Positions 43,834-52,991 of a stretch of 56,410 nucleotides of DNA are shown here, one piece after another (positions within the stretch are counted from its first letter, which is position 1; every line of letters starts with the position of its first letter). The position numbers were made by a program, and so were the translations under genes. The DNA is from an uncultured Lachnospiraceae bacterium (GTDB lineage: Bacteria > Bacillota > Clostridia > Lachnospirales > Lachnospiraceae). The notes under the pieces were generated by a model, which saw only the letters and a program-made list of their open reading frames with translations, was not told where the DNA came from and did not search any database. The stretch covers positions 1 to 56,410 of the forward strand of contig CANQRR010000020.1 in NCBI GenBank assembly GCA_947626285.1, in the 5' to 3' direction.

Positions 43834-45333
43834 CTATTCCTGTGGTATCAGATCCCCTAGCGGGCGCGCGCTCGCAGTGTCCTGACCCAGGTACTTCTTC
43901 ACCAGCAGTCGTGCACCAATGAAACAAAAGAGGATAACACACCAGAACGGTACCCGGTACATAAACTGAAGGCAACTTATTGCCTCGCCCCTTGGTAGCC
44001 CGAGAATCCCTTGTATACTGCATAAGACCATAGAGAGTACTAGCAACCCATGCCGGGCAGCTTCGACAATAAATATCAGCAGAAATCCTAACAGAAAACT
44101 GTATACAAGTACGCCCCCTATACCGCCGTCCACAAAGGTCTCTAGCAGATAAGACGTCCCACATCCGTAGCCTTGAAGGTAGGAATCTCCCAGAAGTATA
44201 TAAGAGATATGATGCGCCATGCTGTTTCCCCGGGTCGCCCTTAGTATGTTGTTCCCACTCGCCAACCCAGGTAGTCCGGTAATCAGCTGGCCCAGTTTCC
44301 CATACTGAAAATAATCAATGAGTCCGCCTAAAGAATAATGCGGATTCGCCGCATTCGGCAACAGATTGACTGCGCCTAGCCCGCTGCTGAGCCAGGCAAA
44401 CGTGACTCCCTGCCTGTAAAAAAAATCCATCACGGCGGAGACTGGGTTAAACTGCGCCACAGATACACCATCGCGGATATAGTTATAGATTCCTAAAAAG
44501 ACTACACCAGACGGAACCCCCACAATTAAAGCCATTTTTTCAAATTTCCCGACCCATGTTCTGGTCCCGGCATAGAAGTCCCGTAAAATATAGTATATCA
44601 AGGACAACAGGATTGCTTTTACAACCGGCCCCCTTGCCCCTACGATCAGGTCCGGGATAGTTGAAAGCACATACAACACCAACGCTGCAAAGGCATCTCT
44701 TTTCCGTGGCATTGTCGCCAAATATACGCATATGGCCATTCCCAGAAAGGTAGAAAGGGCATATACCAGATAGGGAAGTTTGCTCTGGTACATGGTATAG
44801 TATTCCACATATGAATGGCTCGCCATAAACGCGATCTTGTCCAGGCCTGATATATAAGATGCCACCAAAGAAACGGCAAGCAGCAACAACGAGAGTTTCC
44901 TGACCATCTTCACATAACCCTTATGCGCTGTAAACGACCGCTTCCCGATGATCTTATAGTGCATCCGCAGCAGACATCGGTTCCCCAGCACTGCCCCCAG
45001 CCAAATCGCGTATAAGGAGACAATTATCACTATCATAGCGGTCTTCGCGTCTGCATCCTTATAGTAAAAAAAGATGGGCATAAGCACCCAATCGTTCCCT
45101 TGTACCCAATCCAGAACAGGTCGCCCCAGAATAAATGTGAAAAAGGTGATATTAAAGAAAAAGAAGATCACCCTTCTCTTAAATCGGCTTAGCGCATATA
45201 ATATATTATTTACCCACGTTAAGACGGCACACAGCAGGAGCAAATTAACCTTTTGGGGGCAAAGCAGATAAATGAAGAGAACAACAAATGAGGCGAAAAA
45301 GCATATCATTTGTATGGGCCATGTCTTTTTCAT
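43834..45333 (-). CDS. wzy: Wzy-type repeat-unit polymerase
   Basis: A polytopic protein of about 499 residues with roughly 12 membrane helices and a large outer loop (about residues 270-400), typical of O-antigen/capsule polymerases. I start it at ATG 45333, which shares a base with the TGA of the upstream GT2 (TGATG); a longer frame to 45465 lies inside that gene and lacks support. Sequence is too variable for a linkage prediction. Confidence 0.82.
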   Translation of the reverse strand: MKKTWPIQMICFFASFVVLFIYLLCPQKVNLLLLCAVLTWVNNILYALSRFKRRVIFFFFNITFFTFILGRPVLDWVQGNDWVLMPIFFYYKDADAKTAMIVIIVSLYAIWLGAVLGNRCLLRMHYKIIGKRSFTAHKGYVKMVRKLSLLLLAVSLVASYISGLDKIAFMASHSYVEYYTMYQSKLPYLVYALSTFLGMAICVYLATMPRKRDAFAALVLYVLSTIPDLIVGARGPVVKAILLSLIYYILRDFYAGTRTWVGKFEKMALIVGVPSGVVFLGIYNYIRDGVSVAQFNPVSAVMDFFYRQGVTFAWLSSGLGAVNLLPNAANPHYSLGGLIDYFQYGKLGQLITGLPGLASGNNILRATRGNSMAHHISYILLGDSYLQGYGCGTSYLLETFVDGGIGGVLVYSFLLGFLLIFIVEAARHGLLVLSMVLCSIQGILGLPRGEAISCLQFMYRVPFWCVILFCFIGARLLVKKYLGQDTASARPLGDLIPQE

Positions 45334-46328
45334 CAGTAATTTCCCCCAATAGCCGTATTGCCATGTCTTAAAAAGGCATATCTCGTCAATCTGGCGCATA
45401 GCTGCGGACTGAAAAACAGCGCTAAAGCCTGCAGCTTTCTTCGCAATGTAAATACCTTCCCACACAACACAGCAGCAATATTTTTTCTTATAAATTTTGC
45501 CACTTCCTGATACTTTTCCAAATTTTGCAGCTCAGAAACCACTAACTTATCATATACAAACATGTATGTGTATACTATGCGGCAATATACCAGCCATTTC
45601 GTATTTCTCAATTCTTCAGGGATACATTGGAGCACCCGTTTATATGATCTGATATAATTCAAATGCTGCGGCTGAAAAACGCAGTTGGTGATGCTTTCCT
45701 GCCTTTGAAAATAATAGTATAGCTTTAAGTTGGATGACACTACCGTAGATGCTTTTAAAAAAATATCCGGGAAAATATACACATCCTCATAAGTCTTCCC
45801 TATCGGAAAACTGACACCAGAGAAAAGCCATTTCTTATATAATTTGTTCACAGCATATGTAAAAATGCCTTTCCCGCTAAACGCCATGTTCATCGCTTTA
45901 ATATTCGACATGCATAATATCTTTTGTTCGGGTAGTTCATGATCGTCAAACCCATTCTGCAGCGACCCTTCCCGGACATCACAAACAGCTATATCCGCAT
46001 CAGCCATTATTATATTATGGTGTAATATACTGATCATCTCAGGATGGATATAATCATCGCTGTCCACAAATGCCAGATATTCCCCTCTGGCAACGTCGAT
46101 ACCTGCGTTCCGCGCCGAACTGAGCCCGCCATTCTCCTTATGGACCACAAGGATCCTGTCATCCTGTTCGGCAAATTCATCACACAGCTTGCCGCTTCCA
46201 TCTGTAGAGCCGTCATCTACCAGAATCACCTCAAGATCTGTAAATGACTGTTTCAAGATGGAGGAGATGCACCTTTCAAAATAGTTCTCAACGTTATATA
46301 CCGGAACAATGATAGACACCTGGGGCAT
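45333..46328 (-). CDS. GT2 glycosyltransferase
   Basis: The 331-residue GT-A enzyme has SIIVPVYNVENYF at the start, VDDGSTDGSGKLCDEF near 37, SSARNAGID near 69 and FVDSDDYIHP near 86. It probably adds a repeat-unit sugar for the Wzx/Wzy system, with its stop joined to the Wzy start. Confidence 0.88.
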   Translation of the reverse strand: MPQVSIIVPVYNVENYFERCISSILKQSFTDLEVILVDDGSTDGSGKLCDEFAEQDDRILVVHKENGGLSSARNAGIDVARGEYLAFVDSDDYIHPEMISILHHNIIMADADIAVCDVREGSLQNGFDDHELPEQKILCMSNIKAMNMAFSGKGIFTYAVNKLYKKWLFSGVSFPIGKTYEDVYIFPDIFLKASTVVSSNLKLYYYFQRQESITNCVFQPQHLNYIRSYKRVLQCIPEELRNTKWLVYCRIVYTYMFVYDKLVVSELQNLEKYQEVAKFIRKNIAAVLCGKVFTLRRKLQALALFFSPQLCARLTRYAFLRHGNTAIGGNY

Positions 46329-46342
46329 TGTCCTGCCTCCCG

Positions 46343-47374
46343 TTACATAGATATAGCACTGATCGTATCAAGCAGCCCCCTGCCTATATCCCAGTGCGCG
46401 CTCCAGCCCAGCTTCTCCAGTTTATCTGAGCAAAGAAGCGCTTTTGTCGCTTTCGAATATCCTGCCTTCTCTGTCTCACCTGGCAGGTCAAATACGACCT
46501 TTGTCCCAGCTGCGGCGGCTGCCAGCTCCGCCAGCTCTCTCAGCGTGACATCTGAACCCTTGCCGGCAATGTTATACGCCTCCCCGTCCTCCCCTTTCAG
46601 GAGGACCGTCAGCAGTCCCGACACCGCATCCGCCACATAGCTGTAGGAGTACAGCTGGTTTCCCTCGCTCTTGAGGACGATATCCTGTCTTGCGATCCCG
46701 TTCCTGATAAACTGGGAGATCGCCTTCGTATCACTCAAGAGCATGGTCGGACCATAGGTCCTCGCCAGCCTGGCGATCACAACATCTAAGCCTTTCGCCT
46801 TTCGATATGCCTGGCATAACGCCTCTCCCGCGCGTTTGCTCTCCGGATATCCGGCCCGCAGGGTATTGCAGTCGATATACCCGCAGTATCCTTCATCGAA
46901 ATATTCCGTGTCCCCACGGTTCTCCCCATAGATCTCTACGCTGGACGCAAACAGGAACCGCTCTGCCCTGCTGCTGCAGGCATATTCCAACAGGCTCTGT
47001 GTCCCTGTGATGTTTGCTGTGATCGTTCCGATCGGGTCTGACGCATACGCTACCGGATGGGTATTGCTCGCCAGGTGCAGGACATAGTCCGCCCCTGGCA
47101 AATCCCCCAGAGGAAGGTTGATGTCACGCGGGACATAGACGAAGCGTCCCGTGTCCCAGTACTCTCCCAGCCTCTCGCGCGCCATGCGCTCCGACCTGCT
47201 CACCGCCAGTATCTTCCTGACTTCATCCCGCTGCATCAGCACATGGATCAGAAAGCTCCCGATCATCCCTGTCGCCCCGGAGATGAGCACCGTCTTCCCT
47301 TCCAGCTCTTCCCAGGGAAGGTCAAGCCCGCATACATGATCGATGCTGCTTTGGTATGCCTTCACTTCAGCCAT
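46343..47374 (-). CDS. NAD-dependent sugar epimerase/dehydratase
   Basis: A 343-residue extended SDR with ISGATGMIGSFLIHVL near 30, LHLASNTHP near 98 and a catalytic Y-x3-K in YPESKRAGE near 174. It acts on a nucleotide sugar, or possibly a polyol-linked substrate, given the cytidylyltransferase immediately upstream with a 13-bp overlap. Its exact reaction is unknown. Confidence 0.82.
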   Translation of the reverse strand: MAEVKAYQSSIDHVCGLDLPWEELEGKTVLISGATGMIGSFLIHVLMQRDEVRKILAVSRSERMARERLGEYWDTGRFVYVPRDINLPLGDLPGADYVLHLASNTHPVAYASDPIGTITANITGTQSLLEYACSSRAERFLFASSVEIYGENRGDTEYFDEGYCGYIDCNTLRAGYPESKRAGEALCQAYRKAKGLDVVIARLARTYGPTMLLSDTKAISQFIRNGIARQDIVLKSEGNQLYSYSYVADAVSGLLTVLLKGEDGEAYNIAGKGSDVTLRELAELAAAAAGTKVVFDLPGETEKAGYSKATKALLCSDKLEKLGWSAHWDIGRGLLDTISAISM

Positions 47375-48078
47375 GCATCCCTCTCCATCTTCAGGTATGC
47401 CTTGAACATCTCAAGGTCATCCTTCGTCGTCAGCTTGATGTTCCTGTCCGACCCTGCCGCAAAGTACAGCGTCTCCCCAAGGTCCACCATCATCGTGTTC
47501 GCATAAGCGGAACCGTGGATCCCTATCCCTTTCTCAAACGCCTCGTGGTATGCCCAGTCTAGTTTTCCAAAAAAATAAGCCTGCGGTGTAGCCACGCGCC
47601 GCAGGGTCTCCCTCGGGATATATTCTTCTGTTGATATCTCATCTTTCACTTTGAATATCTGTTCATTGTATGGCATGGATGTGACCGCGTTCCCATACTG
47701 CCGGCACTTGATGATGACATCCGAAAGCACCGTGCCGTCGATCAAAGGCCGGATCCCGTCATGGATAACAATGATATCGTCATCCTTGCACTTCCCTTCC
47801 AAGCTGAATACCCCGTTGCGTATGGATTCCTGCCCGGTAGCTCCGCCGCCCACGACCCACCTGAGCTTTGTGATATTGAACTGTTTTGCATAGGCCCACA
47901 GGATATCATGCCAGCCATCCAGGCACACCACCTCTACGGCGTCGATCTCCGGATGTTTCTGGAACCCCTCCAGTGTGTAGACCAATACCGGCTTATCATA
48001 TACATTGATGAACTGTTTCGGTATCTCCTGCCCCATTCGGTGCCCGGAACCGCCCGCTATGATCAATGCTACGTTCAT
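47362..48078 (-). CDS. IspD/TarI-family cytidylyltransferase
   Basis: The 238-residue enzyme has IIAGGSGHRMGQEIPKQF near 6, HDGIRPL near 105 and DRNIKLTTKDDLE near 214, as in TarI and IspD. Within a glycan operon CDP-polyol synthesis (for instance CDP-ribitol) is more likely than isoprenoid synthesis. LicD lies next upstream and could use the CDP product. Human ISPD and fukutin form a comparable CDP-ribitol and transferase pair. Confidence 0.85.
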   Translation of the reverse strand: MNVALIIAGGSGHRMGQEIPKQFINVYDKPVLVYTLEGFQKHPEIDAVEVVCLDGWHDILWAYAKQFNITKLRWVVGGGATGQESIRNGVFSLEGKCKDDDIIVIHDGIRPLIDGTVLSDVIIKCRQYGNAVTSMPYNEQIFKVKDEISTEEYIPRETLRRVATPQAYFFGKLDWAYHEAFEKGIGIHGSAYANTMMVDLGETLYFAAGSDRNIKLTTKDDLEMFKAYLKMERDAWLK

Positions 48079-48096
48079 GCATTTGTCTCCCCATCT

Positions 48097-48960
48097 TTAT
48101 CTGACACAGTAGTAGATTCCTTTATATTCCCTGTAGCTCTTATGCAGATCCAGTTTGGCTGTGTCATGGTGCGGTATCTGCTTATCCTCCGGCGGCAATT
48201 TCATATAATCGCCAAAGGCGATTCTCAGATACACGTCATAGCCTATGGGGACCGGCATTTCCGTACCCTCAAACGGCAGCCATACCGCGGAGGAGAATGC
48301 CTCCTTCGGATAGCAGTTTCTCATATATCCTGGACCTGCACAAAGCTCCGTGATATATTTGCAGTCATCAATGTCATATTTGGACATCTGTTTCTCTGCA
48401 AATTTCCAGATTCTGTACCGTATTTTTTTCGAATGGAAGACCCCCAATACAGCCTTGCTCCCCCATTTCATAAATTTTCCATGCGCCTCCGGGATTATCT
48501 GTGTACAGAACAATGAGTATACCATCGCCCAGATGCATTGCATCTTTCTCTTTATCTTTGATGCGGGGTAACCATCGAGTGGGAAAATATCCAGTGCCAC
48601 CCCATGTACGATGTCAAGACCTGCTTGATAAGGCTTAATCAATGTCGTCTCTTTATCCCGGATTGTAATAAATTCATTATGGTCTATGAAATTGAGGGAA
48701 GGCTTACAGAGGACATACCTTTGGCTGCATGCCGTATCACGATTCCAAAGCTCCGCCAACTTCTCGTAATCATCCCTCGGCATAAAAAAATCAAGATCGT
48801 CATCCCACGGAATGAATCCCTTGTGCCGAACCGCGCCTATACAGCCCCCGCCGCAAAAGTAACAGAGGAGGTCATGTTCCTCACAGAAACTGACAAAATA
48901 TTCTGCCATCTGAAGGTTTATCCGCTGCAGCCCCTTCAGTTCTTCCTCACTATATACCAT
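48097..48960 (-). CDS. licD: LicD-family phosphotransferase
   Basis: The 287-residue protein shows the LicD/fukutin nucleotidyltransferase motif GCIGAVRHKGFIPWDDDLDF near 39-58 and PRDDYEKL. LicD proteins move a phospho-group such as phosphocholine or a polyol phosphate from a CDP donor to a sugar. The adjacent IspD/TarI gene suggests a polyol phosphate; no choline uptake or kinase genes are visible in the window. Confidence 0.88.
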   Translation of the reverse strand: MVYSEEELKGLQRINLQMAEYFVSFCEEHDLLCYFCGGGCIGAVRHKGFIPWDDDLDFFMPRDDYEKLAELWNRDTACSQRYVLCKPSLNFIDHNEFITIRDKETTLIKPYQAGLDIVHGVALDIFPLDGYPASKIKRKMQCIWAMVYSLFCTQIIPEAHGKFMKWGSKAVLGVFHSKKIRYRIWKFAEKQMSKYDIDDCKYITELCAGPGYMRNCYPKEAFSSAVWLPFEGTEMPVPIGYDVYLRIAFGDYMKLPPEDKQIPHHDTAKLDLHKSYREYKGIYYCVR

Positions 48961-49007
48961 GCCCTTCCCCTTTAACCCTGATCTAGCCAGCCGGTACGCC
49001 CCGACTG

Positions 49008-49985
49008 TTAGAATCCCTTATCCAGCAAGTCAATGTTCATTAGCCCCAGAAACGATCCCAACCCATAGCACAGATGGAATAACGGATAGAGCCACAGCAA
49101 TATGGGCGCATAATTCCATGATTTCATGCAGTAGTAGACATCCAAAAGGAAATACAGCCCAAACTCCCCCATATAGGCAAATCTCAAGCAGGGCAGCACA
49201 CGCAATAAAACAGGCATGATAGCTATAGAGGCAAAAAAGAGAAACGGAACATAATGCCGCAGGCTCATCGCCCTTGGGTTCTTCCTTACCGTTTGAAATA
49301 GAATATTCCCATTTTTTATCCCCATCGTCAAAACTGCAGGGATGCTATCCCTGCAGTAATATACAAACTGTATCTCATTTGACAGCCAAATTCTCCCTCC
49401 TGATGCCCGTATCCTCGCGTTTATGTCGTTGTCCTCACTGCGCGGGAGTTCATGGTTAAACAGCCCGACCCTCTCAAATACCTCCCTCCGGAATGCCCCG
49501 AAAGGGACCGTATCCACAAAACCGCTCTTTTTCCCTACCCGAAATGATGAGTCCCCCACCCCAAATCTGGATGACAGCATTTTCGCAATAGCGTTCCCTG
49601 CATATCCCTCCGCTTTTGTCACCGCTATGCCGCCCACATTATCCGCCCCCGTTGTCTCCAGGTAATAGACGCATTTTTCAATATAATCCGCCTTGTATTC
49701 CGCATGGGCGTCAAGCCGGATGATATACCTGCCGGAGGAATTGGTGATCCCGAGGTTGAGGGCATATGTTGTTTTTTTCCTGTCATTGTGTAGAATCCTT
49801 ACCGGCCCTTTAGGGACATACCTCTCACATATTTCTATCGTTTTATCCTCTGAATCGCCATCAATAAGCAGCCATTCCATGCGGTCCGCCGGATATGTCT
49901 GTCGCACCAGGGATTCCATGCACCTTGCGATATATCTTTCCTCATTCCGCATTGGGACAATGACAGATACTTCTATATCATTCAT
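49008..49985 (-). CDS. GT2 glycosyltransferase (ExoA-like)
   Basis: The 325-residue enzyme has VSVIVPMRNEERYI at the start, IDGDSEDKTIEI near 42, RLDAHAEY near 95 and RSEDNDINAR near 182, then two C-terminal membrane helices. It resembles succinoglycan ExoA-type transferases. It overlaps the PglC-like gene by 4 bp and probably adds the second sugar of the right-hand repeat unit. Confidence 0.88.
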   Translation of the reverse strand: MNDIEVSVIVPMRNEERYIARCMESLVRQTYPADRMEWLLIDGDSEDKTIEICERYVPKGPVRILHNDRKKTTYALNLGITNSSGRYIIRLDAHAEYKADYIEKCVYYLETTGADNVGGIAVTKAEGYAGNAIAKMLSSRFGVGDSSFRVGKKSGFVDTVPFGAFRREVFERVGLFNHELPRSEDNDINARIRASGGRIWLSNEIQFVYYCRDSIPAVLTMGIKNGNILFQTVRKNPRAMSLRHYVPFLFFASIAIMPVLLRVLPCLRFAYMGEFGLYFLLDVYYCMKSWNYAPILLWLYPLFHLCYGLGSFLGLMNIDLLDKGF

Positions 49986-50689
49986 GATTCGGTATTTGGG
50001 GTTCCTTTCCCTCCGACAGCCAAAACAGTATGAAACAAGATTCTTATCTCATAAGTGAATTTGAAATTTTTCATATATTCCAGGTTCCATTCCATCTTCC
50101 CCGGTAGCACCTGCTCCACATACACCTTGTCCACATCGTCCGCACTTTTCAGCAACGCCGCCTCGTCCTTATACCGGAGGCTCGCCTCACTGGTGATCCC
50201 CGCCGGCAGCAGCAGCGTGGCGCGCATCTCCTTCGTGTACGCCTCCACATACTTCGGCACCTCCGGGCGCGTGCCCACGAAGCTCATGCTGCCCTCCAGC
50301 ACATCCAGGAGCTGCGGCAGCTCATCCAGCCGGCAGCCCCTCAGCTTCGCCCCGACCCGCGTGACCCGGCTGTCACCCCCGACCGTTACCGCCGAGCCGA
50401 GCCGGTCCGCGTGGTCCACCATCGTGCGGAACTTATGGATGCGGAAATGTCTTCCGTATTGCGTCACCCGCTCCTGCCGGTAGAAGACCGGGCCTTTCGA
50501 GTCCAGCCTGATCAACACCGCGATGACCGCCATCGGCACAGCCAGGATGATAAGCAGGATCAAGGACACCACCACGTCAAAAGCCCGTTTCAGGCACAGG
50601 CTTGCTCTTTTCCGCTTCAGAATATCATAGTAGGGTCTCACCTCGTCGCACTGCAGGAACTCAGGCAGTCTTTCCCATTCCCGAAGCAT
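49982..50689 (-). CDS. PglC-like phosphoglycosyl transferase
   Basis: A 235-residue monotopic sugar-phosphate transferase: membrane hairpin near 34-60, FYRQERVTQYGRHF near 76, KFRTM, RLDELPQLLDV near 126 and FVGTRPEV. I place the start at ATG 50689 behind GGAAGGGG, which gives the normal short PglC/small-WbaP size and a 29-bp overlap with the aminotransferase; a start at 50773 adds an arginine-rich lead. With CapD and the DegT aminotransferase it matches a diamino-sugar-loading set. Confidence 0.88.
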   Translation of the reverse strand: MLREWERLPEFLQCDEVRPYYDILKRKRASLCLKRAFDVVVSLILLIILAVPMAVIAVLIRLDSKGPVFYRQERVTQYGRHFRIHKFRTMVDHADRLGSAVTVGGDSRVTRVGAKLRGCRLDELPQLLDVLEGSMSFVGTRPEVPKYVEAYTKEMRATLLLPAGITSEASLRYKDEAALLKSADDVDKVYVEQVLPGKMEWNLEYMKNFKFTYEIRILFHTVLAVGGKGTPNTES

Positions 50690-51947
50690 CGCTTCTGCCC
50701 CTTCCTTCCGCTGTCCCCAGGACCTCCGCCGCCGTGTCCTGAAAGCATTCCGCCACATACGCCGCGTCTTCATCTGTCAGCTTCGTATGCAGCGGCAGGG
50801 TGATCTCGTTGGCATAATAATCAAATGCGTTCGGGTAATCCAGGATGTCAAAGCCAAGCGCTTTGTATGCCGTCATCATCGGCAGCGGCTTATAATGAAC
50901 GTTGCACGCCACCCCGCGCTCCGCCATACCTGCGATAATGGAATTCCTTTGTTCCGACGTGATCCCCGGTACCCGCGCCAGGTACAGGTGCCCGCTGCTC
51001 CGGAAGTCCTTTCCGTAATGCGCCAGGTGCCTGACCCCCATGCTGTCGCAAGCCTCATCATACTTCCGGATGATCTCCCTGCGACGCATCAGCATCTCCG
51101 GATACCGCTCCAGCTGTTTCAGCCCGATCGCCGCCATGATATCCGTCATGTTGCACTTGTAATACGGCGCGATGATGTCATACTCCCACGCGCCCAGCCT
51201 TGTCTTCGCCAGCGCGTCCTTGGACTGCCCGTGCAGGCTGTAGAGCTGAAACTGCCTGTAAATTTCTTCGTTATCGATGCCCTCGATATCCCGCCATGTG
51301 GACGCGCCACCCTCGGCGGTCGTGAAATTTTTCACCGCATGGAAGCTGAAGCTCGTAAAGTCGGCGATGCTTCCCGCCTTCCTGCCGTGCCATACCGCCC
51401 CCAGCGCGTGTGCCGCATCCGTGACGACTGCCACCCGCCCCAGCGCTCCCTGTATCCGCTTTCCCAGCTCCGTGTTCCCGCCCGGCGTGAAAAGGTCCCT
51501 TTTCCGCTCCACCGCGGCAAAGATCTTGTCATAATCACAGGGGATACCGCCGATGTCCACCGGGACGACTGCCTTCGTCCTTCCGGTGATGGCGGCCTCC
51601 ATCTGGTCATAGTCCATCTCCCAGCTGTCCGGCCGGCAGTCCACCATCTTCACCGTCGCCCCCACATGGAGGGCAGCCGCTGCCGTCGCCGTGTACGTAT
51701 AGGCAGGGACGATGACTTCATCCCCGGCGCCCACGCCCAGGATACGCAGGTTCAGCTCCTCCGCGGCCGTGGCGGAACTGAGGCAGACCATATAGCTTGT
51801 CCCGCAGAATCCGGCAAGCTCCTTTTCAAGCTGCTTCGTCCTCGGGCCGGTCGTGATCCACCCGGACCGCATCGCCGCAGCCACCTCTTCGATTTCCCGC
51901 TCGCCGATGTCCGGCGGGCTAAATGCTATCGTCCTTTGGGTGGGCAT
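50661..51947 (-). CDS. DegT/DnrJ/EryC1 PLP aminotransferase
   Basis: The 428-residue protein begins with the family pattern FSPPDIGEREIEEV and SGWITTGP, and has the PLP-lysine region SFHAVKNFTTAEGG near 203-216. It should transfer an amino group to the 4-keto sugar made by the CapD/PglF-type dehydratase, as PglE does. It is the first gene after the terminator that follows loaP. Confidence 0.92.
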   Translation of the reverse strand: MPTQRTIAFSPPDIGEREIEEVAAAMRSGWITTGPRTKQLEKELAGFCGTSYMVCLSSATAAEELNLRILGVGAGDEVIVPAYTYTATAAAALHVGATVKMVDCRPDSWEMDYDQMEAAITGRTKAVVPVDIGGIPCDYDKIFAAVERKRDLFTPGGNTELGKRIQGALGRVAVVTDAAHALGAVWHGRKAGSIADFTSFSFHAVKNFTTAEGGASTWRDIEGIDNEEIYRQFQLYSLHGQSKDALAKTRLGAWEYDIIAPYYKCNMTDIMAAIGLKQLERYPEMLMRRREIIRKYDEACDSMGVRHLAHYGKDFRSSGHLYLARVPGITSEQRNSIIAGMAERGVACNVHYKPLPMMTAYKALGFDILDYPNAFDYYANEITLPLHTKLTDEDAAYVAECFQDTAAEVLGTAEGRGRSDASGMGKTA

Positions 51948-51971
51948 ATCCGACTCCCTTCTGTTTTCTCC

Positions 51972-52008
51972 ATAAAAATAAGGAAGCCGCCCTCAGAGCG
52001 TACTTCCT
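51972..52008 (-). terminator. Intrinsic terminator between loaP and the aminotransferase gene
   Basis: On the minus strand GGAAG-TA-CGCTC, loop TGA, GGGCG-G-CTTCC forms a hairpin with a small internal bulge at 51982-52007, followed by TTATTTTTAT. It would stop transcription after three genes unless antitermination acts. Confidence 0.7.
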
Positions 52009-52032
52009 CCAATTGCCTGACAATATTCAAAC

Positions 52033-52048
52033 GATCTTCAAACAGATC
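52033..52048 (-). promoter_or_regulatory. Candidate LoaP-responsive RNA hairpin
   Basis: GATCT and AGATC flank a GTTTGA loop, a perfect 5-bp hairpin starting right after the loaP stop codon and about 25 nt before the terminator hairpin. LoaP is known to bind a small leader hairpin upstream of terminators. Position fits; sequence match was not tested. Confidence 0.4.
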
Positions 52049-52831
52049 CTAAACCTTCCTCAAACTCTCCGCAGGCACCTTCATCTCCAGATCCCGGTCG
52101 AATAAGTGTACCCTTATTTTTACTTCCTGCCGCTCCGCGCTGCTGACGACCGCGGGCAGGCCCGCCAGACTTCCTTCCGTGATGAGCACGGCCTCGCCGG
52201 GCACAAAAGTCGTCCCTGGTTCCTGCGGTTTCTCGGGTGTGCGATACTCTTCCGGCACTGTCACCGGCGCCTCCACTTTTCCATAGGAAAGTTCCCTGCG
52301 GATGTCGTCGTTCAGGATCATACCCAGACGAACCTCCTTCTCTTCCCCGGAGAGCATCAGCTTGACCGACGCGTAGCGCTTCCGAAAACGGTAGCTCACG
52401 CCGTGGTCTCCGCAGGCCTCCAGCGGCCCGGAGATATAGGTAATGTGGTCTCTCCCATCCGTCGCCACGTAAGACAGCCGAATGATATGATCCGCGTCCA
52501 GGAGGCCGTCCAGGAAGGAGGCCTCTTCCGGGTGCAGCGGAATGAACGTATACTCCTCCTCGGCAAGCGCTCCGTCCGCCAGGAGCTTGGACATCGACGG
52601 AACCTTCTTCAGGCAGAGGAACAGCCCCTCAGGATCTTCGGAAGTGATAAAAGCATATCCGGGAAACGTCCTGCGGATATGCACCTGATTTTCCTGCTGG
52701 CGTTTCCAGAGCTGCTCATGATAGACCACGAAACAGCTGTGATAGAACTGTCGGGGTACGACGCGTTCCACCATCTTCACCAGCTTTTCTTCTCTTCCAG
52801 TATAGGTCTGTATGACATACCAGTGCAGCAT
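52049..52831 (-). CDS. loaP: LoaP/NusG-type antiterminator
   Basis: The 260-residue protein starts at ATG 52831 behind AAGGGAGG. The NGN domain (about 1-110) opens with HWYVIQTYTGREEKL and contains RRTFPGYAFI; the KOW domain (about 210-255) has FVPGEAVLITEGSLAGLPAVV. It is longer than housekeeping NusG and sits inside a polysaccharide operon, as LoaP proteins do. It should bind RNA polymerase and nascent leader RNA and push transcription past terminators, here through about 50 kb. Confidence 0.9.
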   Translation of the reverse strand: MLHWYVIQTYTGREEKLVKMVERVVPRQFYHSCFVVYHEQLWKRQQENQVHIRRTFPGYAFITSEDPEGLFLCLKKVPSMSKLLADGALAEEEYTFIPLHPEEASFLDGLLDADHIIRLSYVATDGRDHITYISGPLEACGDHGVSYRFRKRYASVKLMLSGEEKEVRLGMILNDDIRRELSYGKVEAPVTVPEEYRTPEKPQEPGTTFVPGEAVLITEGSLAGLPAVVSSAERQEVKIRVHLFDRDLEMKVPAESLRKV

Positions 52832-52991
52832 TCGTTTTGACCTCCCTTTTTCAGGCAAAGCTCCGCCATTCCGACCTGTCTCTTACAAGAAAACAGCCCG
52901 AATGGGAAAACCCAATATAACGCCGTCTGGGGAAACACTGCCGCCTGACCCATGCTTCCCCGTGCGGGTTTGTCCATAATTTTCACATCAC

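Noticed and set aside
45334-45465. Longer N-terminus of the Wzy protein
   Set aside because: It overlaps the upstream GT2 gene; the ATG sharing a base with that gene's TGA is the natural start.
47362-48078. Housekeeping IspD of isoprenoid synthesis
   Set aside because: TarI-like HDGIRP and NIKLTT motifs and the adjacent licD and epimerase genes point to a CDP-polyol role.
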